Counted from the stretch's first letter, positions 23,996 through 34,169 are shown. The stretch is 64,000 nucleotides of DNA from Dyadobacter flavalbus (GCF_006149045.1 NZ_VBSN01000022.1:44773-108772), one strand, 5' to 3'. Translations and numbers: made by a program. The notes: generated from the sequence alone by a model not told the origin.

Positions 23996-25357
23996 ATGAA
24001 TCATTGCTCTAAGCCACAAAAAACAATGCGTTTGGCGCTTAGCTCGGCATTCCTTTTCCTTACTTCTTTTTGCCCTATTTTTTCTCAGGCCATTCAGGAA
24101 AGCTCCAAAGAAACGCCGTTACTGCAGAAAGCGACATTGCAGGACGTTGTAAATTATGCCATCAAAAACCAGCCTGTTATCCAGCAGTCACTCATTGATG
24201 AACGGATTACGGAAAACCAGATCAGAAGCAGGCTTGCAGACTGGTACCCGCAGATTAATTTCAATTACAACCTTCAGCACAATTTTATTGTGCAGACAAG
24301 CATTATCAACGGTAATCCGGTCAAGCTGGGTGTAAAGAACCTTTCTGCCGCGCAGTTTACACTTTCACAGCAGATTTTCAACCGTGACGTATTGCTGGCA
24401 AACCAGACCAAGAATGATGTTCTGCTTCAGGCCAGTCAGAACACTTCTTTTAACAAAACGGACCTGGCGGTGAATGTGTCCAAAGCATTTTACGACGTAC
24501 TGGCTACTTCACAGCAGATCGATGTAGCTGAGGAAGATATTGTGCGGCTGGAAAGAAGCCTGAACGACGCCAGAAACCAGTATAACGCAGGCATCACCGA
24601 TAAAATCGACTTCAAGCGGGCGACTATTTCGCTTAACAATACGAGAGCAAGCAAGAAAAGTTACGAAGAAGTTTTAAAATCCAAACTTCAGAACCTGAAA
24701 GCACTGATGGGTTACCCGGTGGAACAGGAACTGGAAGTAAGTTACGACACACTCCAGATGGAACGTGAAGTTACGCTGGACACCTTGCAGAACGTGGATT
24801 TTACAACGCGTATCGAATACCAGCTGCTGAGTACGCAGAAAAAATTGCTGGAAGCCAATCTTCAGTACAACAAATGGAGCTATCTGCCGAATCTTTCCAT
24901 TAACGGCGCATACAACCTTAATTTCCAGAACAATCAGTTTACGGAACTTTACAACAGAAATTATCCGAACTCTTTTGGCCTGCTTACGTTATCGCTCCCG
25001 ATTTATCAGGGCGGAAGAAGAAGGGCCAATACCAAAGTGGCGGAATGGCAGATCAAACGCGTGGACTGGGATATCAAAGGTCTGCAGCAGAATGTCAATG
25101 CAGAGTATTCGGCGGCACTGGCCAACTATAAAGGAAATCTGGGCCTGTTGCTTGCACAAAAGGAAAACATGGACCTTGCCCGCGAAGTATATGACGTGCT
25201 TCAGCTTCAGTACAAATCGGGCATCAAGACTTATCTGGAAGTTGTAACCTCGGAAACCGATCTGAGACTGGCAAGAATCAATTATTATAACGCGCTTTAT
25301 CAGGTTCTGGCCAGTAAAATAGACGTTCAGAAGGCACTCGGACAAATGAATTATTAA
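23996..25357 (+). CDS. TolC-family outer-membrane efflux protein
   Basis: A 453-residue protein that forms the outer-membrane channel of a tripartite efflux pump. I chose ATG 23996; ATG 24026 would begin right at the hydrophobic signal (MRLALSSAFLFLTSFCPIFS) and is also possible. The mature part has the two TolC-type repeats: long coiled-coil helices with NQPVIQQSLIDERITENQIR near residue 60 and the second-half signature YRSGI-like YKSGIKTYLEVVTSETDLR near 410, with LPIYQGGRRRANTK marking the second strand region. It is the first gene of an operon with an adaptor (67 bases on) and an RND pump. Confidence 0.9.
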   Translation: MNHCSKPQKTMRLALSSAFLFLTSFCPIFSQAIQESSKETPLLQKATLQDVVNYAIKNQPVIQQSLIDERITENQIRSRLADWYPQINFNYNLQHNFIVQTSIINGNPVKLGVKNLSAAQFTLSQQIFNRDVLLANQTKNDVLLQASQNTSFNKTDLAVNVSKAFYDVLATSQQIDVAEEDIVRLERSLNDARNQYNAGITDKIDFKRATISLNNTRASKKSYEEVLKSKLQNLKALMGYPVEQELEVSYDTLQMEREVTLDTLQNVDFTTRIEYQLLSTQKKLLEANLQYNKWSYLPNLSINGAYNLNFQNNQFTELYNRNYPNSFGLLTLSLPIYQGGRRRANTKVAEWQIKRVDWDIKGLQQNVNAEYSAALANYKGNLGLLLAQKENMDLAREVYDVLQLQYKSGIKTYLEVVTSETDLRLARINYYNALYQVLASKIDVQKALGQMNY

Positions 25358-25423
25358 AAAGCCGGATCGCAGTAAGGTCTGCCGCTCCGGATAAACGCTC
25401 TTGATACATTAATAGAAAATTCC

Positions 25424-26539
25424 ATGAATGATATGTTTTTAAATAAAATGAAATATTACCCGGCAGCTGTATTATTTGCGCTGCTGACTTCCTGCGGTGA
25501 TAAAAACCAGCAGCAACAGCCAACCCAGCCGCAGGCTGTACCTGTAACGCTTACTGAGGTAAAAAGTACTAAGGCAGCTTACTATGAAGAATATCCCGGA
25601 ACCGTAGTTGCATTGAACGAAATAGAACTGCGTCCTCAGGTATCCGGATTTATTACCGGCATTCATTTCAAGGACGGCGCTCGTGTTCGTAAAGGACAGT
25701 TGCTTTATTCCATTGATGCGCAGCTTTACAATGCAAATTATGATCAGGCGGTAGCTAATCTGAATGTACAGGAAGCCAATCTGGCCAGAGCACAGAAAGA
25801 TGCGGACCGTTACCATGAACTGGAAAAAAACGATGCAGTTGCCAAACAGCTTGTTGACAATGCAGATGCCGCGCTGGAAGTAGCCAAAAGGCAGGCAGAA
25901 GCTGCAAAAGCCAACATCAAAGGCGTACAAACCAGTGTTCGGTACACGAAAGTAGTTGCACCCTTTGACGGCGTAATCGGTATTTCTGCAGTAAAAGTAG
26001 GCGCTGCCATTACTGCCGGACAAACTGTTCTGAATACCGTTTCTACGGATAATCAGCTTGCAGTGGACTTTAATGTGGATCAGAAAGAAATTTACCGGTT
26101 CAGTACGTTGATGAAAAATGCCAAATCTTCTGACTCGACATTTACGCTGAAATTCGGAACCGACATTTATCCGGAAACCGGCAAAATCGCTTTACTCGAC
26201 CGCGCCGTTGATCCTCAGACCGGAACAATTAAGGCACGTCTTGTTTTTCCTAACAAGGAAAACCGGTTGAGAGCCGGGATGAGCGGAACCGTAAGAGTGC
26301 TTAACAATGCAGCAGGAAATTCCATTGTCATCCCTTACAAAGCAGTTACCGAGCAGCTTGGCGAATTCTTTGTTTATGTAGCCGGCGACAGCAGTAAAGT
26401 AAGTCAGCGCAGAGTGGTGCTCGGTAATGCGCTCGGTTCAGAAATCATTGTCAAGGAAGGACTGAAAGAGGGTGAAAAGATCGCGGTAGAAGGAGTTCAG
26501 AATTTAAGAGAAGGAGTAACAGTTGCAGAAGGTAAATAA
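25424..26539 (+). CDS. RND efflux periplasmic adaptor lipoprotein
   Basis: A 371-residue membrane fusion protein of the AcrA/MexA type. The N-terminus has a lipoprotein signal ending in the lipobox LLTSCG, so it is anchored to the membrane by a lipidated Cys. Then come the half-lipoyl segment (ELRPQVSGFITGIHFKDGAR), a coiled-coil hairpin (~residues 95-165, rich in Ala, Gln and Lys), the second lipoyl half (TKVVAPFDGVIGISAVKVGA), a beta-barrel domain and the membrane-proximal domain. It bridges the pump encoded next and the TolC channel encoded before it. Confidence 0.92.
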   Translation: MNDMFLNKMKYYPAAVLFALLTSCGDKNQQQQPTQPQAVPVTLTEVKSTKAAYYEEYPGTVVALNEIELRPQVSGFITGIHFKDGARVRKGQLLYSIDAQLYNANYDQAVANLNVQEANLARAQKDADRYHELEKNDAVAKQLVDNADAALEVAKRQAEAAKANIKGVQTSVRYTKVVAPFDGVIGISAVKVGAAITAGQTVLNTVSTDNQLAVDFNVDQKEIYRFSTLMKNAKSSDSTFTLKFGTDIYPETGKIALLDRAVDPQTGTIKARLVFPNKENRLRAGMSGTVRVLNNAAGNSIVIPYKAVTEQLGEFFVYVAGDSSKVSQRRVVLGNALGSEIIVKEGLKEGEKIAVEGVQNLREGVTVAEGK

Positions 26540-26572
26540 TTTCTCTCCTATTACATATAAAATACAGTAAAG

Positions 26573-29500
26573 ATGATTGCAGATATTTTTATTAAAAGGC
26601 CGGTCACAGCAATTGTTTCATCCGTTGTGCTGGTCCTTGTAGGTTTGATAGCATTATCAACCCTGCCCGTTGCACAATATCCGGATGTAACTCCGCCGAC
26701 TGTAACAGTGAGCGGTAACTTCACCGGTGCGGATGCACAAACGGTTGAACAGACTACGACGACGCCGATCGAAACCCAGATCAACGGTGTGCCGGGCATG
26801 ACCTACATGTCCAGTAACTCCACGAGCAGCGGACAGAGCAGCATCAACATCACTTTTGATGTGGGAACGGATGTAAACATTGCCGCACTTGATGTTCAGA
26901 ACCGTGTGAGTGTGGCCGAGCCTACATTGCCCGATGCCGTAAAACGACTTGGATTAACAGTGCGTAAACGCCAGCCGAGCATTATGCTTGCGATTGCGCT
27001 TTATTCACCAAACGGAACGCATGATGCACAGTTCATAGGAAACTTTGCCAACATTTATTTAAAGGATGCATTACAGCGTGTAAAAGGTGTCGGAGACATT
27101 ATTTCGCGTGCCGACGACTTTGGTATGCGTATCTGGCTTAACCCGGAAAAACTGGCCAATCTTCGTATGACGCCGGCCGATATTTCAGCAGCACTGGCAG
27201 AACAAAACCTTCAGGTTGCAGCCGGAACAGTCGGCGGAAATCCTCAGCCCAATACACAAAGTTTTGAATACAGCGTTCTGACGAACAGCCGTCTGAATAC
27301 AAAAGAACAGTTTGAGGACATCGTTGTAAGATCTTCACCGGCAGAAGGAAGTGTTGTATACCTCAAAGATGTTGCACGCGTTGAACTTGGAAAATTCGAT
27401 TACGGCAGCAATGCTTTTGTAAGCGGAAAACCGGCAGCTTTTGTACTGATTTATCAGGCGCCGGGCGCAAATGCACTGGATACCTACGAAGGCGTGATCA
27501 AAGCATTGTCGGAAATGAAAAAGACTTTTCCGAAGGATATCGATTATGTAATTCCAACGGAAACGGCAACGGTTGTACAGGTATCCATTGAGGAAGTGCT
27601 TCATACATTTGCCGAAGCCATGATTCTGGTGGTGATCGTTGTGTTCCTTTTCTTGCAGAACTGGAGAGCGACACTGATCCCGATTCTGGCTATTCCGGTT
27701 TCACTGATCGGTACGTTTATCTTTTTCATTCCGTTTGGTTTTACGATCAACACGCTTACGCTTTTTGCCTTTGTACTGGCCATCGGGATTGTGGTGGATG
27801 ATGCCATTGTGGTGGTCGAGGCCGTTCAGCATTATATTGATGAAAAGAAAATGTCGCCACGCGATGCTACGGTACAGGCGATGAAAGATATCTCAGGCCC
27901 TGTAATTGCCATTGCCCTGATTCTTGCGGCTGTGTTTGTGCCGGTAAGTTTTGTACCCGGAATTGTCGGGCGCCTTTATCAGCAGTTTGCCATTACCATT
28001 GCCGTTTCTGTTCTTCTTTCTGCATTTGTTGCGCTTTCTCTGACGCCGGCACTTTGTACAATCATGCTGAAACCGTCCAAAGGGGAAGGTGAAAGAAAAA
28101 ACTGGCTCGAAAAGTTCTTTGACCGTTTTAACCGCTGGTTTGAAAAAGTTTCCCATTCCTATACACGCGGTGTGTCCAAATGGATCAAGGCAACGCCTTT
28201 GGTACTGGTTATGATGGTTTGTCTTTTTGTAGGTCTTTTCTTCCTGTTCAAAAACAAGCCATCCGGGTTTATTCCTGTTGAGGATGAAGGTCGTCTTTTT
28301 GTAACCTACGAAATGCAGGAAGCGACTTCCACCACGCGTAACATCGAAATGATCAAGGAAATCATGCAGCGGGTTTCTGCCATTCCCGAAGTGAAGGTGG
28401 TCGGTGGTTTGGCCGGACTGAATATTATCAGTTTTTCCAACAAGTCGAACGTTGGTACCATGTTTGTCAATCTCAAACCCTGGGCTGAACGTAAAGGTGC
28501 CGAGCATCACGTACAGGCCGTGATCAAAGAGATCCAGAAACGTACAGGCGACATTAAAGAAGCACGCGTACTGGCTATTTCGCCGCCGGCGATTCCCGGC
28601 CTTGGCGCTACTTCCGGATTTACGTTCCAGCTTCAGCAATCGACCAGTACGGACAATATCCAGCAGTTTGAAGCAGTAACGCGTAATTTTATAGCTGCTG
28701 TTAACAAGCGTCCCGAAATTGCCATGGCGTATACTTTCTTTAATGCAAGAACGCCAAGTTACCAGATTGATGTAGACAGAGACAAAACCAAGAAACTGGG
28801 TGTTCAGGTTTCGGACGTGTTCAGTTCGCTTTCTACGTTGCTGGGTAGCAGTTATGTCAATGATTTTAACCTTTACGGACGTAATTTCCGGGTAATGGTT
28901 CAGGCAGACAGCAGTTTCCGTTCTTCACTCGACAATATATCCAAGTTTTATGTCCGTAACCGTGAGGGAAATATGATTCCGCTAAGTTCGCTGATCACTT
29001 CCAAAGTTGTTGAAAATCCGGCTCTGATTTCCCACTATAACATTTATCGTTCGGTGGAAATCAACGGAACTCCGAAGCCGGGTTTCAGTAGCGGACAGGC
29101 TATCAATGCGCTTCGTGAGGTTGCCAAAACACTTCCTGCTGGTTACAGCTACGAATTTTCAGGTATGAGCAGTGAGGAAATTAAGGCTGGCGACAGTACA
29201 ACCACCATTTTTGCGATTTCCATTGTGTTTGTATTTCTCTTCCTTGCGGCACTGTATGAAAGCTGGTCTATTCCGTTCTCGGTCCTTTTTGCCGTACCGA
29301 TCGGTGCATTCGGCTCGATTCTGACACTTACGTTCCTGCCGAACCTTTCCAATAACATTTATGCGCAGATCGGTCTGATCACACTGATTGGTCTGGCTGC
29401 CAAAAATGCCATTCTGATCGTGGAATTTGCCAAGGAACGGGTTGATGCCGGAATGGAGGTTGTGAAAGCAACGCTGGAAGCGGTACAGCTTCGTCTCCGT

Positions 29501-29746
29501 CCGATTATCATGACGTCGCTGGCATTTATTCTTGGCGTACTTCCGCTTGCATTTGCAAGCGGCGCAGCAGCCGAATCCCGCAAAACCATTGGCTGGACTG
29601 TATTCGGCGGTATGCTTGCAGCGACTTCACTGGCGATATTTGTGGTGCCGGTACTTTTTGTGGCCATTGAAAAGCTGGCAAACGGTAAAAAGCTCAAACA
29701 GAAAAGCACGGTAAATCCGGGCAAAGAGCAGGAAGTAGTTGTGTAA
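26573..29746 (+). CDS. RND efflux pump, hydrophobe/amphiphile (HAE1) type
   Basis: A 1057-residue inner-membrane pump of the AcrB/MexB family, driven by protons. It begins MIADIFIKRPVTAIVSSV as these pumps do, has 12 membrane helices in two halves with two large periplasmic loops, the proton-relay Asp pair in GIVVDDAIVVVE of helix 4 and the matching Lys in GLAAKNAILIVEFAKE of helix 10. Length is standard. It follows the adaptor by 33 bases and ends at a strong terminator, so the three genes form one operon. Export of drugs, bile-like detergents or other amphiphiles is likely; the substrate range cannot be inferred. Confidence 0.95.
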   Translation: MIADIFIKRPVTAIVSSVVLVLVGLIALSTLPVAQYPDVTPPTVTVSGNFTGADAQTVEQTTTTPIETQINGVPGMTYMSSNSTSSGQSSINITFDVGTDVNIAALDVQNRVSVAEPTLPDAVKRLGLTVRKRQPSIMLAIALYSPNGTHDAQFIGNFANIYLKDALQRVKGVGDIISRADDFGMRIWLNPEKLANLRMTPADISAALAEQNLQVAAGTVGGNPQPNTQSFEYSVLTNSRLNTKEQFEDIVVRSSPAEGSVVYLKDVARVELGKFDYGSNAFVSGKPAAFVLIYQAPGANALDTYEGVIKALSEMKKTFPKDIDYVIPTETATVVQVSIEEVLHTFAEAMILVVIVVFLFLQNWRATLIPILAIPVSLIGTFIFFIPFGFTINTLTLFAFVLAIGIVVDDAIVVVEAVQHYIDEKKMSPRDATVQAMKDISGPVIAIALILAAVFVPVSFVPGIVGRLYQQFAITIAVSVLLSAFVALSLTPALCTIMLKPSKGEGERKNWLEKFFDRFNRWFEKVSHSYTRGVSKWIKATPLVLVMMVCLFVGLFFLFKNKPSGFIPVEDEGRLFVTYEMQEATSTTRNIEMIKEIMQRVSAIPEVKVVGGLAGLNIISFSNKSNVGTMFVNLKPWAERKGAEHHVQAVIKEIQKRTGDIKEARVLAISPPAIPGLGATSGFTFQLQQSTSTDNIQQFEAVTRNFIAAVNKRPEIAMAYTFFNARTPSYQIDVDRDKTKKLGVQVSDVFSSLSTLLGSSYVNDFNLYGRNFRVMVQADSSFRSSLDNISKFYVRNREGNMIPLSSLITSKVVENPALISHYNIYRSVEINGTPKPGFSSGQAINALREVAKTLPAGYSYEFSGMSSEEIKAGDSTTTIFAISIVFVFLFLAALYESWSIPFSVLFAVPIGAFGSILTLTFLPNLSNNIYAQIGLITLIGLAAKNAILIVEFAKERVDAGMEVVKATLEAVQLRLRPIIMTSLAFILGVLPLAFASGAAAESRKTIGWTVFGGMLAATSLAIFVVPVLFVAIEKLANGKKLKQKSTVNPGKEQEVVV

Positions 29747-29768
29747 AACAGTTTTCAGCATATTGTAA

Positions 29769-29807
29769 AAGCGGAGTACAGAATCAGTTTCTGTGCTCCG
29801 CTTTTTT
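29769..29807 (+). terminator. Intrinsic terminator of the efflux operon
   Basis: A GC-rich stem (GCGGAGTACAGAA at 29771-29783 with TTTCTGTGCTCCGC ending at 29801, small loop) is followed by six T. It lies 25 bases after the pump stop. Confidence 0.88.
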
Positions 29808-29887
29808 GTTTAACGGGAAAATAAAATTATAAGCCGGCAGGCATCATATTTTACAGGAATAAAAACAAGCTTATAAATCAACTGTAC

Positions 29888-30790
29888 ATGTACGTAAAGC
29901 AGGTTTTTTCAATCTGGCGGCTTCTGAGAGGAATCTGGCCGGGACTTTTGGTCGTAACGGCCTATGCAACACTGGTTTTCCACCTCTACAATGCAAAAAA
30001 CTGGCATTTTCTTTCTTTCCCGATTTCCATTATCACCATTCTGGGAACGGCACTTTCACTGCTGCTTGGTTTCCGGACCAACTCTGCGTATGACCGCTGG
30101 TGGGAAGCACGGAAAGTATGGGGCGCCATTGTAAACGACAGCCGGACGCTGGTCCGACAATCGATTTCGTTTATTGAAACCTCCAAAGAAGAAAAAGATA
30201 AAATTATTTCCAACATCGCGCATTTACAGATTGCGTGGTGTTATGCACTTGCTAATTCGCTCAGAAAAGGGCAGGTTCTCGTATATGCGGATTTACATCT
30301 GGAGCAAGCGGAGCACGAGTATGTCGCCAGCCAGGACAATATCCCGAATGCCATCTTAAACCTGCTGCAGTTCAAATTTTCCGAGCTGCATGAAGAAGGA
30401 AAAATCAAGACGCTGCTTTACCAGAATCTCGATCAGACTTTACAGCGGCTCTGCGATGCAATGGGAAAATGTGAACGGATCAAGAATACGGTTTTTCCGA
30501 CCCAGTACAGCTTTTTTGTAGTACTTGTCATTTTTATTTTCACGCTTGTACTTCCGATGGGCCTTGTTGAAAGCATCGGCAGAATAGCCATTCCGATCAC
30601 ATTTACAATTTCCTTTCTTTTCTTCTATGTCGAATGGATCGCGTATGTCATGCAGAACCCGTTTGAAAACGGACCGAATGACATTCCGATGACTTCACTG
30701 TCAAGAACGATTGAGATCAATTTGCTGCAAATGATCAATGCGGATAAAATACCGGAAAAAATCCTGCCTAAAAACGGCGTTGTGATGTAA
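29888..30790 (+). CDS. Bestrophin-family membrane channel
   Basis: A 300-residue protein of the bacterial bestrophin (RFP-TM/UPF0187) family, pentameric anion or cation channels of the inner membrane. The diagnostic core is FRTNSAYDRWWEARKVWGAI near residue 62, followed by NDSRTLVRQ. Four hydrophobic segments are visible: near residues 17-35, 40-58, 205-225 and 230-250, the third preceded by a basic loop. An NPFENGPNDIPM segment after the last helix, matching the family's Asn-Pro-Phe-(Asp/Glu) turn, confirms the assignment. It stands between two terminators and is probably transcribed alone. Confidence 0.9.
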   Translation: MYVKQVFSIWRLLRGIWPGLLVVTAYATLVFHLYNAKNWHFLSFPISIITILGTALSLLLGFRTNSAYDRWWEARKVWGAIVNDSRTLVRQSISFIETSKEEKDKIISNIAHLQIAWCYALANSLRKGQVLVYADLHLEQAEHEYVASQDNIPNAILNLLQFKFSELHEEGKIKTLLYQNLDQTLQRLCDAMGKCERIKNTVFPTQYSFFVVLVIFIFTLVLPMGLVESIGRIAIPITFTISFLFFYVEWIAYVMQNPFENGPNDIPMTSLSRTIEINLLQMINADKIPEKILPKNGVVM

Positions 30791-30794
30791 CAAA

Positions 30795-30829
30795 AAGCGG
30801 CTTTGTACAAGATCCGTACCAAGCCGCTT
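30795..30829. terminator. Bidirectional hairpin between the bestrophin and DUF4270 genes
   Basis: A stem of 14 bases with one mismatch (AAGCGGCTTTGTAC at 30795-30808 with GTACCAAGCCGCTT at 30816-30829) lies between convergent genes. Flanking T-rich stretches suit termination from both directions. Confidence 0.75.
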
Positions 30830-30849
30830 CACTTATTTTATTTCACACG

Positions 30850-32235
30850 TTACTCTGCTTTCACATGCGTATAGTACAGCTCCAGTTTGGCACCGGGATC
30901 ACTGTTGCGCTGGTCTCCGATTACAAGCCTGTTTACACTTTGAGAAAACTCAGTGCCCGCATCATAATATTGTGTAGACTTGCCGTATGGCGACGTTCTG
31001 ATCAACAAGCCTCCGGTTTGCGCAAAGTCACTGCTCACAAGTGATGAAACAAAAGAACTTACATCCAGAAGATAAAACTGCTTGTTATTGATCAGATCAG
31101 TGAAGTAAGCTCCGGAGACAGCTATTCTTCCATTCAGTTCAGACAAGGGAATCGGAAGTCCGTCGGAACTGCCGATGAGCAGCTCATTATTTTTATCACA
31201 CAGATAAACGTAAAGTGTCGCAGGCGGAGCAGTAAAGTCCGAAACAGACGAACGCAAAGGTGTTACCCTCAGAACTGCACGGTTTACAACTGTGAATTTG
31301 TTGTATCTCAATTGGTTCACAAAAGGAAAATCAACTCGTGTCATTGTCCCAAGACCAGCCTGAATAAAGGACATATTTCCGGTCTGTGAAGAAGGTAAAG
31401 CAATCCTGTGTGTAGCCGGCAGTTTTGCGAGTTGCGTACCGGCCCTGTCGGCAAGTATCTGATTGTAATTGGCGGTGAGCGAGACAGTACTGGAATCTTT
31501 TTTAATCCCGTCTGCATTTGAAACATGATAATGGATCTGCACGCTTGTATTGCCTCTCGTAAATCCAGCCAAAGGCCCGTTATCCGTTACAGCGGGTTTT
31601 ATTACCAAACCTTTCACCAGATTGATCCAGTCATTGTTGGAAGTAATCTGATTGTTCTGTGCTTTACCAAATATCTCCTTTCCCAATACATCAGAAAGTT
31701 TTATTCTCAATTGATTGTTTGTTTTTGGTCTGGGAACAACCTTTGTCTGACCAACCGGTACAACATCAAATGGCATTGTATTGGTATTGTAATACGAGTT
31801 TTTATCCAGTATATCGGTTTGCAACTTATGCACACTCAGGTTCATGGCTACGGTCGTATCGCCGTAAGTATATCCATCGTATTTAAGCGATAGCACCAGT
31901 GAATCGTAAACTGCGAGTTCAGGAACAGTTACAGCCCCGCTTGTAGTTGTTTGAAAATAGCTGGCAGCCTGGATTTTACCAAAGTAAGGATCAACATAAC
32001 GCCCGATAAGCATCCGCTCCGAAGCGCCAGTCATCATGGAATCGGTTACTACGGAAGAAAGGGCGACAGTTGAGGTATCCGAAAACAAAACCGAAAAATC
32101 ATCCGGGTTTGGCTGAACAAGCGCTTCTATTTGCGGGCCGGATTCACAGCCTGTCATATAGGCGGACAAACCGAACAAAACCAGAAGTTTAAAAATCGCG
32201 GAAGATCTTTTATGAAAAAAGGGATTGAATTTCAT
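30850..32235 (-). CDS. DUF4270 surface lipoprotein
   Basis: A 461-residue protein with a lipoprotein signal (hydrophobic stretch then YMTGCES, the Cys being the lipidation site) and a beta-rich body. The early part (PNPDDFSVLFSDTSTVALSS, then GRYVDPYFGKIQAASYFQ) matches the Bacteroidota DUF4270 family, whose role is unknown. It probably sits at the outer membrane. It is divergent from the Kelch-DUF4907 pair, with 536 bases between them; I recall these families occurring together in related genomes, but cannot confirm it here. Confidence 0.8.
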   Translation of the reverse strand: MKFNPFFHKRSSAIFKLLVLFGLSAYMTGCESGPQIEALVQPNPDDFSVLFSDTSTVALSSVVTDSMMTGASERMLIGRYVDPYFGKIQAASYFQTTTSGAVTVPELAVYDSLVLSLKYDGYTYGDTTVAMNLSVHKLQTDILDKNSYYNTNTMPFDVVPVGQTKVVPRPKTNNQLRIKLSDVLGKEIFGKAQNNQITSNNDWINLVKGLVIKPAVTDNGPLAGFTRGNTSVQIHYHVSNADGIKKDSSTVSLTANYNQILADRAGTQLAKLPATHRIALPSSQTGNMSFIQAGLGTMTRVDFPFVNQLRYNKFTVVNRAVLRVTPLRSSVSDFTAPPATLYVYLCDKNNELLIGSSDGLPIPLSELNGRIAVSGAYFTDLINNKQFYLLDVSSFVSSLVSSDFAQTGGLLIRTSPYGKSTQYYDAGTEFSQSVNRLVIGDQRNSDPGAKLELYYTHVKAE

Positions 32236-32771
32236 TTAATGCAAGAACAGTAAAAAGTGCGAAATTATCATATGTAAACGTAATTACAATATGATTCGGA
32301 TAAATGGAACAAATTTGTGCATCGCTGCCGGCAACATTGCAACAAATGCCGCATTGCAAACGTAATGTTTAATTAACTGCCTGATTGAGTTTACAAACAG
32401 CATAATGCTTTAACTTTTAATATCCTGTTTTCAACCAAGTAGTTTCTGGTGTCAGTAACAATACGTTTCAGAAAGCAATAAAGTGGCAATACACAAAGAA
32501 AAAACGAAAAAAAGCAGGTCATTATTTCAATTATAATGGTCTTGCGGCTGCCAAAACAACATTGCACAAATAACGTGCGTTAATGGTTAGCGGATCTGCA
32601 AACTTTATACAAAAAGTAACATATAATTTTACTTAGCAATATCAAGATGTTATGTTTGCAAAAATTTAAGGTAAGATGCCTGTTTCAGAACGGAAGCGTT
32701 CATACAAATTTTTAATCAATCAAATAATTTATTATTAATTCTTTTGTATCCATTAGTCAAACCATATTTAC
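32236..32771. other. Divergent intergenic region between the DUF4270 and Kelch genes
   Basis: About 540 AT-rich bases with no supported gene. TATGTTTG at 32651-32658 matches the -7 consensus and points at the Kelch gene 113 bases away; no upstream TTG is well placed. The region likely holds promoters for both sides. Confidence 0.45.
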
Positions 32772-33803
32772 ATGTTTAATACCTTAAAAAAAGCTTCTTT
32801 AGCCCTTCTCGTTGCTTCAACTTCGTTAGTTCAGTTTGGCTGTGATAAAGACGATCCTGAAGCGGATAAATCAGGAAACTGGTACAGAGCCGGCATTCCA
32901 AATTTCGGCGGCTTTGCAAGAACACGTGCAGTAAGTTTTGTTATTAATAATAAAGGTTATATCGGAACCGGTCTGGTCAATGAAACCAATCCGAGAGTAA
33001 AAGATTTCTGGTCGTATGATGCCGGCACTAAAATATGGACGCAGGTTGCTGCTTTTGCCGGAACCGGCAGAACGGATGCAGTTGCATTTGTAGTGGGTGG
33101 AAAAGCTTACGTTGGAACAGGTTACGACAATGTTACAACGATTGACAACGGTTACAAAAAAGATTTTTACCAGTACGATCCGGCTACAAACAAATGGAAA
33201 GCAGTTGCGGATTTTCTGGGCGGAACACGTCAGTATGCAACTTCATTCGTTGTTAACGATAGAGCTTATGTTGGTTTGGGATACAATGGAAGCAACTATT
33301 ACCAGGATTTCTACGAATACAATCCAACCACAGACAAATGGTCTGAAATCGCTACTTTCACGGGCGGCAAACGCAGAGGAGCCATTTCATTTACAGTTGG
33401 CGGCAAGGCATACGTAGGTTTCGGAACCAGCAATGCAGGAACAGAAACAAAAGATCTTTACGTATTTGATCCGGCCGGTAATTCTGGAAGCGGAGCATGG
33501 TCAAGAACGGAACATAATGATGATAACTTCCCGACAAGATCGCATGGCCTTGCACTAGTTATTAACGAGAAAGCTTATATAATTGGCGGAAACGGTAAAC
33601 AGGATGTATGGGAATATACACCAGGTTCTAATTTATGGACAGAAGTTGCATCTTTTGAAGGCGGACAAAGAGGATTTGCCGCCGGGTTCTCTATTGGCAA
33701 CATTGGTTATTTCGGAACAGGAAGTGCAACAGGTTCAAACGGACTGGACGACTTCTGGGCATTTGATCCGACTGCTGCCGTAAACGACGATGATAATCAG
33801 TGA
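32772..33803 (+). CDS. Kelch-repeat lipoprotein
   Basis: A 343-residue exported protein with a lipoprotein-like signal (ends VQFGCDKDD, Cys as lipid site) and about six Kelch repeats forming a beta-propeller. Each repeat has the pattern of a hydrophobic strand, a GKAYVGTG-type Gly-rich turn and a DFYQYDPATNKW-type strand; examples begin near residues 55, 103, 150, 197, 258 and 300. Propellers of this sort usually bind partner proteins or glycans. The stop TGA overlaps the GTG start of the next gene, so the two are translated together. Confidence 0.88.
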   Translation: MFNTLKKASLALLVASTSLVQFGCDKDDPEADKSGNWYRAGIPNFGGFARTRAVSFVINNKGYIGTGLVNETNPRVKDFWSYDAGTKIWTQVAAFAGTGRTDAVAFVVGGKAYVGTGYDNVTTIDNGYKKDFYQYDPATNKWKAVADFLGGTRQYATSFVVNDRAYVGLGYNGSNYYQDFYEYNPTTDKWSEIATFTGGKRRGAISFTVGGKAYVGFGTSNAGTETKDLYVFDPAGNSGSGAWSRTEHNDDNFPTRSHGLALVINEKAYIIGGNGKQDVWEYTPGSNLWTEVASFEGGQRGFAAGFSIGNIGYFGTGSATGSNGLDDFWAFDPTAAVNDDDNQ

Positions 33804-34153
33804 TCAGAAAATTTAGAAACGTTCTGATTGCAGGTTTGTTAGCCTTCGCATTCATCACTTTTATTTTTACATCCTGTAACGGGAAAAAAGATAAAAGTGC
33901 TGAGTGCGAAGGCTTTCAGCATTTTAGTGTCAAATCATTCAAGAATGGAACGGGCTGGGGCTACCGGATTTATCAGGATACTACAACAATTATTGAGCAA
34001 CCGTACATTCCGGGAATGGCCGGAAACATTAGCTTTTCCACAGAAGAACATGCTTTGAAAACCGCACGACTTGTGGAGCAAAAACTTGAAAACGGCATCT
34101 TCCCTCCTACCGTCACCATGCAGGAACTGGACAGCATGGGCATCAAACAATAA
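33800..34153 (+). CDS. DUF4907 lipoprotein, translationally coupled, GTG start
   Basis: A 117-residue protein. Its GTG start at 33800 overlaps the preceding stop (GTGA), explaining the lack of an ATG. The N-terminus is a lipoprotein signal (FITFIFTSCNG). The body, with FSVKSFKNGTGWGYRIYQD, YIPGMAG and FSTEEHALKTARLVEQKL, matches the small DUF4907 family of Bacteroidota, whose role is unknown. Coupling to the Kelch lipoprotein suggests the two act together at the cell envelope. Confidence 0.78.
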   Translation: MIRKFRNVLIAGLLAFAFITFIFTSCNGKKDKSAECEGFQHFSVKSFKNGTGWGYRIYQDTTTIIEQPYIPGMAGNISFSTEEHALKTARLVEQKLENGIFPPTVTMQELDSMGIKQ

Positions 34154-34169
34154 GCTCAACTGTTCTTTT

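Noticed and set aside
27893..28639. 248-codon minus-strand frame inside the RND pump gene
   Set aside because: It is a shadow of a real, fully conserved gene; its product has no recognisable features.
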